Positions 33,058 through 33,218 of a DNA stretch of 33,218 nucleotides are shown piece after piece. Every line of letters begins with the position of its first letter. The first letter of the stretch is position 1. The notes beneath the pieces were generated by a model that worked only from the letters and a program-made list of their open reading frames with translations, had not been told where the DNA came from and did not search any database. Source of the DNA: an uncultured delta proteobacterium (GTDB lineage: Bacteria > Myxococcota_A > Polyangia > Polyangiales > Polyangiaceae); NCBI GenBank assembly GCA_903892415.1, contig CAITIQ010000605.1, positions 1 to 33,218 on the forward strand, given 5' to 3'. Made by a program: the position numbers and the translations under genes.

Positions 33058-33216
33058 TCAGGTTAGCCCAGCAATGTAAGCGCGTAGCTCTTGTTTGAGG
33101 GCGCGAGCCGTGGCGGCGCTGGGTAGGCCACTATCCCGCGGGCTCGCGGGCGGCTGGCGCTCGAGCTCGGCGAGCGTTGTATCGAGCAATTGGTCGCAGG
33201 CCTCACGCTCAGCCGG
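33058..33216 (-). CDS. Partial gene, C-terminal 52 residues
   Basis: Only the 3' end of this gene lies in the window. One minus-strand frame is open from the window edge to TGA 33058-33060, 4 bp before the Uma2 start. Its peptide (EREACDQLLDTTLAELERQ, then TARALKQELRAYIAGLT) looks like a natural helical C-terminus, and its codons favour G/C at third positions. The tight spacing fits the operon with Uma2 and the pentapeptide-repeat protein. The family cannot be identified from this fragment. Confidence 0.5.
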   Translation of the reverse strand, partial: PAEREACDQLLDTTLAELERQPPASPRDSGLPSAATARALKQELRAYIAGLT

Positions 33217-33218
33217 CG

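Overview
The window is high-GC bacterial DNA that most likely comes from a myxobacterium (phylum Myxococcota, probably class Polyangia). This rests on several signs: many lipoproteins with long Gly/Ser/Ala-rich linkers after the lipobox, Cys-rich repeats fused to DUF1554-like domains, a MYXO-CTERM-like C-terminal signal, Uma2-family paralogs, a Hanks-type kinase next to an ECF sigma factor, and an NtrC-type regulator with a recognisable sigma-54 promoter downstream. No rRNA, tRNA, phage, integrase or CRISPR array was seen. The assignment is inferred from gene content only.

Layout. 0.1-2.4 kb: a flavin-linked oxidase with a tiny overlapping ORF, divergent from a DsbA/HCCA-isomerase-like gene. 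2.4-4.2 kb: a remnant of a sigma-54 activator AAA+ domain running in frame into a secreted DUF1028 Ntn-hydrolase, a 16-bp tandem repeat, then a small membrane protein. 4.2-4.8 kb: non-coding repeat DNA with two 41-bp palindromes. 4.8-8.2 kb: YedJ-like HD hydrolase, Cys-rich lipoprotein, PAP2 phosphatase. 8.3-11.6 kb (minus): Uma2 protein and a 921-residue protein of unknown function. 11.7-15.8 kb: two small lipoproteins, an alpha/beta-hydrolase lipoprotein, and a VIT/VWA protein. 15.8-16.7 kb: a thioredoxin-fold lipoprotein gene split by a ~98-bp palindromic insertion. 16.9-20.4 kb: a divergent histidine kinase / NtrC-type regulator pair and a small membrane-protein gene behind a sigma-54-like promoter. 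20.4-23.5 kb (minus): an SGNH-like lipoprotein, a small gene with an in-frame UGA, and a seven-repeat RCC1 lipoprotein. 23.6-25.8 kb: kinase-ECF operon. 25.9-30.3 kb: two inverted paralogous Cys-rich/DUF1554 lipoproteins (one frameshifted) flanking tandem repeats and a thrombospondin-3 lipoprotein. 30.5-33.2 kb: an unknown lipoprotein, a small secreted membrane protein, and a minus-strand operon (partial gene, Uma2, pentapeptide-repeat protein).

Functionally the region is dominated by cell-surface proteins and signalling. The kinase, ECF factor and nearby lipoproteins look like an envelope-sensing module. The kinase/regulator pair, paired dyads and a -24/-12 promoter form a self-contained predicted sigma-54 circuit. 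The least expected feature is the 123-codon gene at 21981-22352. Its frame stays coding-like across one UGA, and a 6-bp hairpin with a GGUC loop begins 11 nt after that UGA. This is the geometry of a bacterial SECIS element, so it is either a new selenoprotein candidate or a nonsense-interrupted gene.
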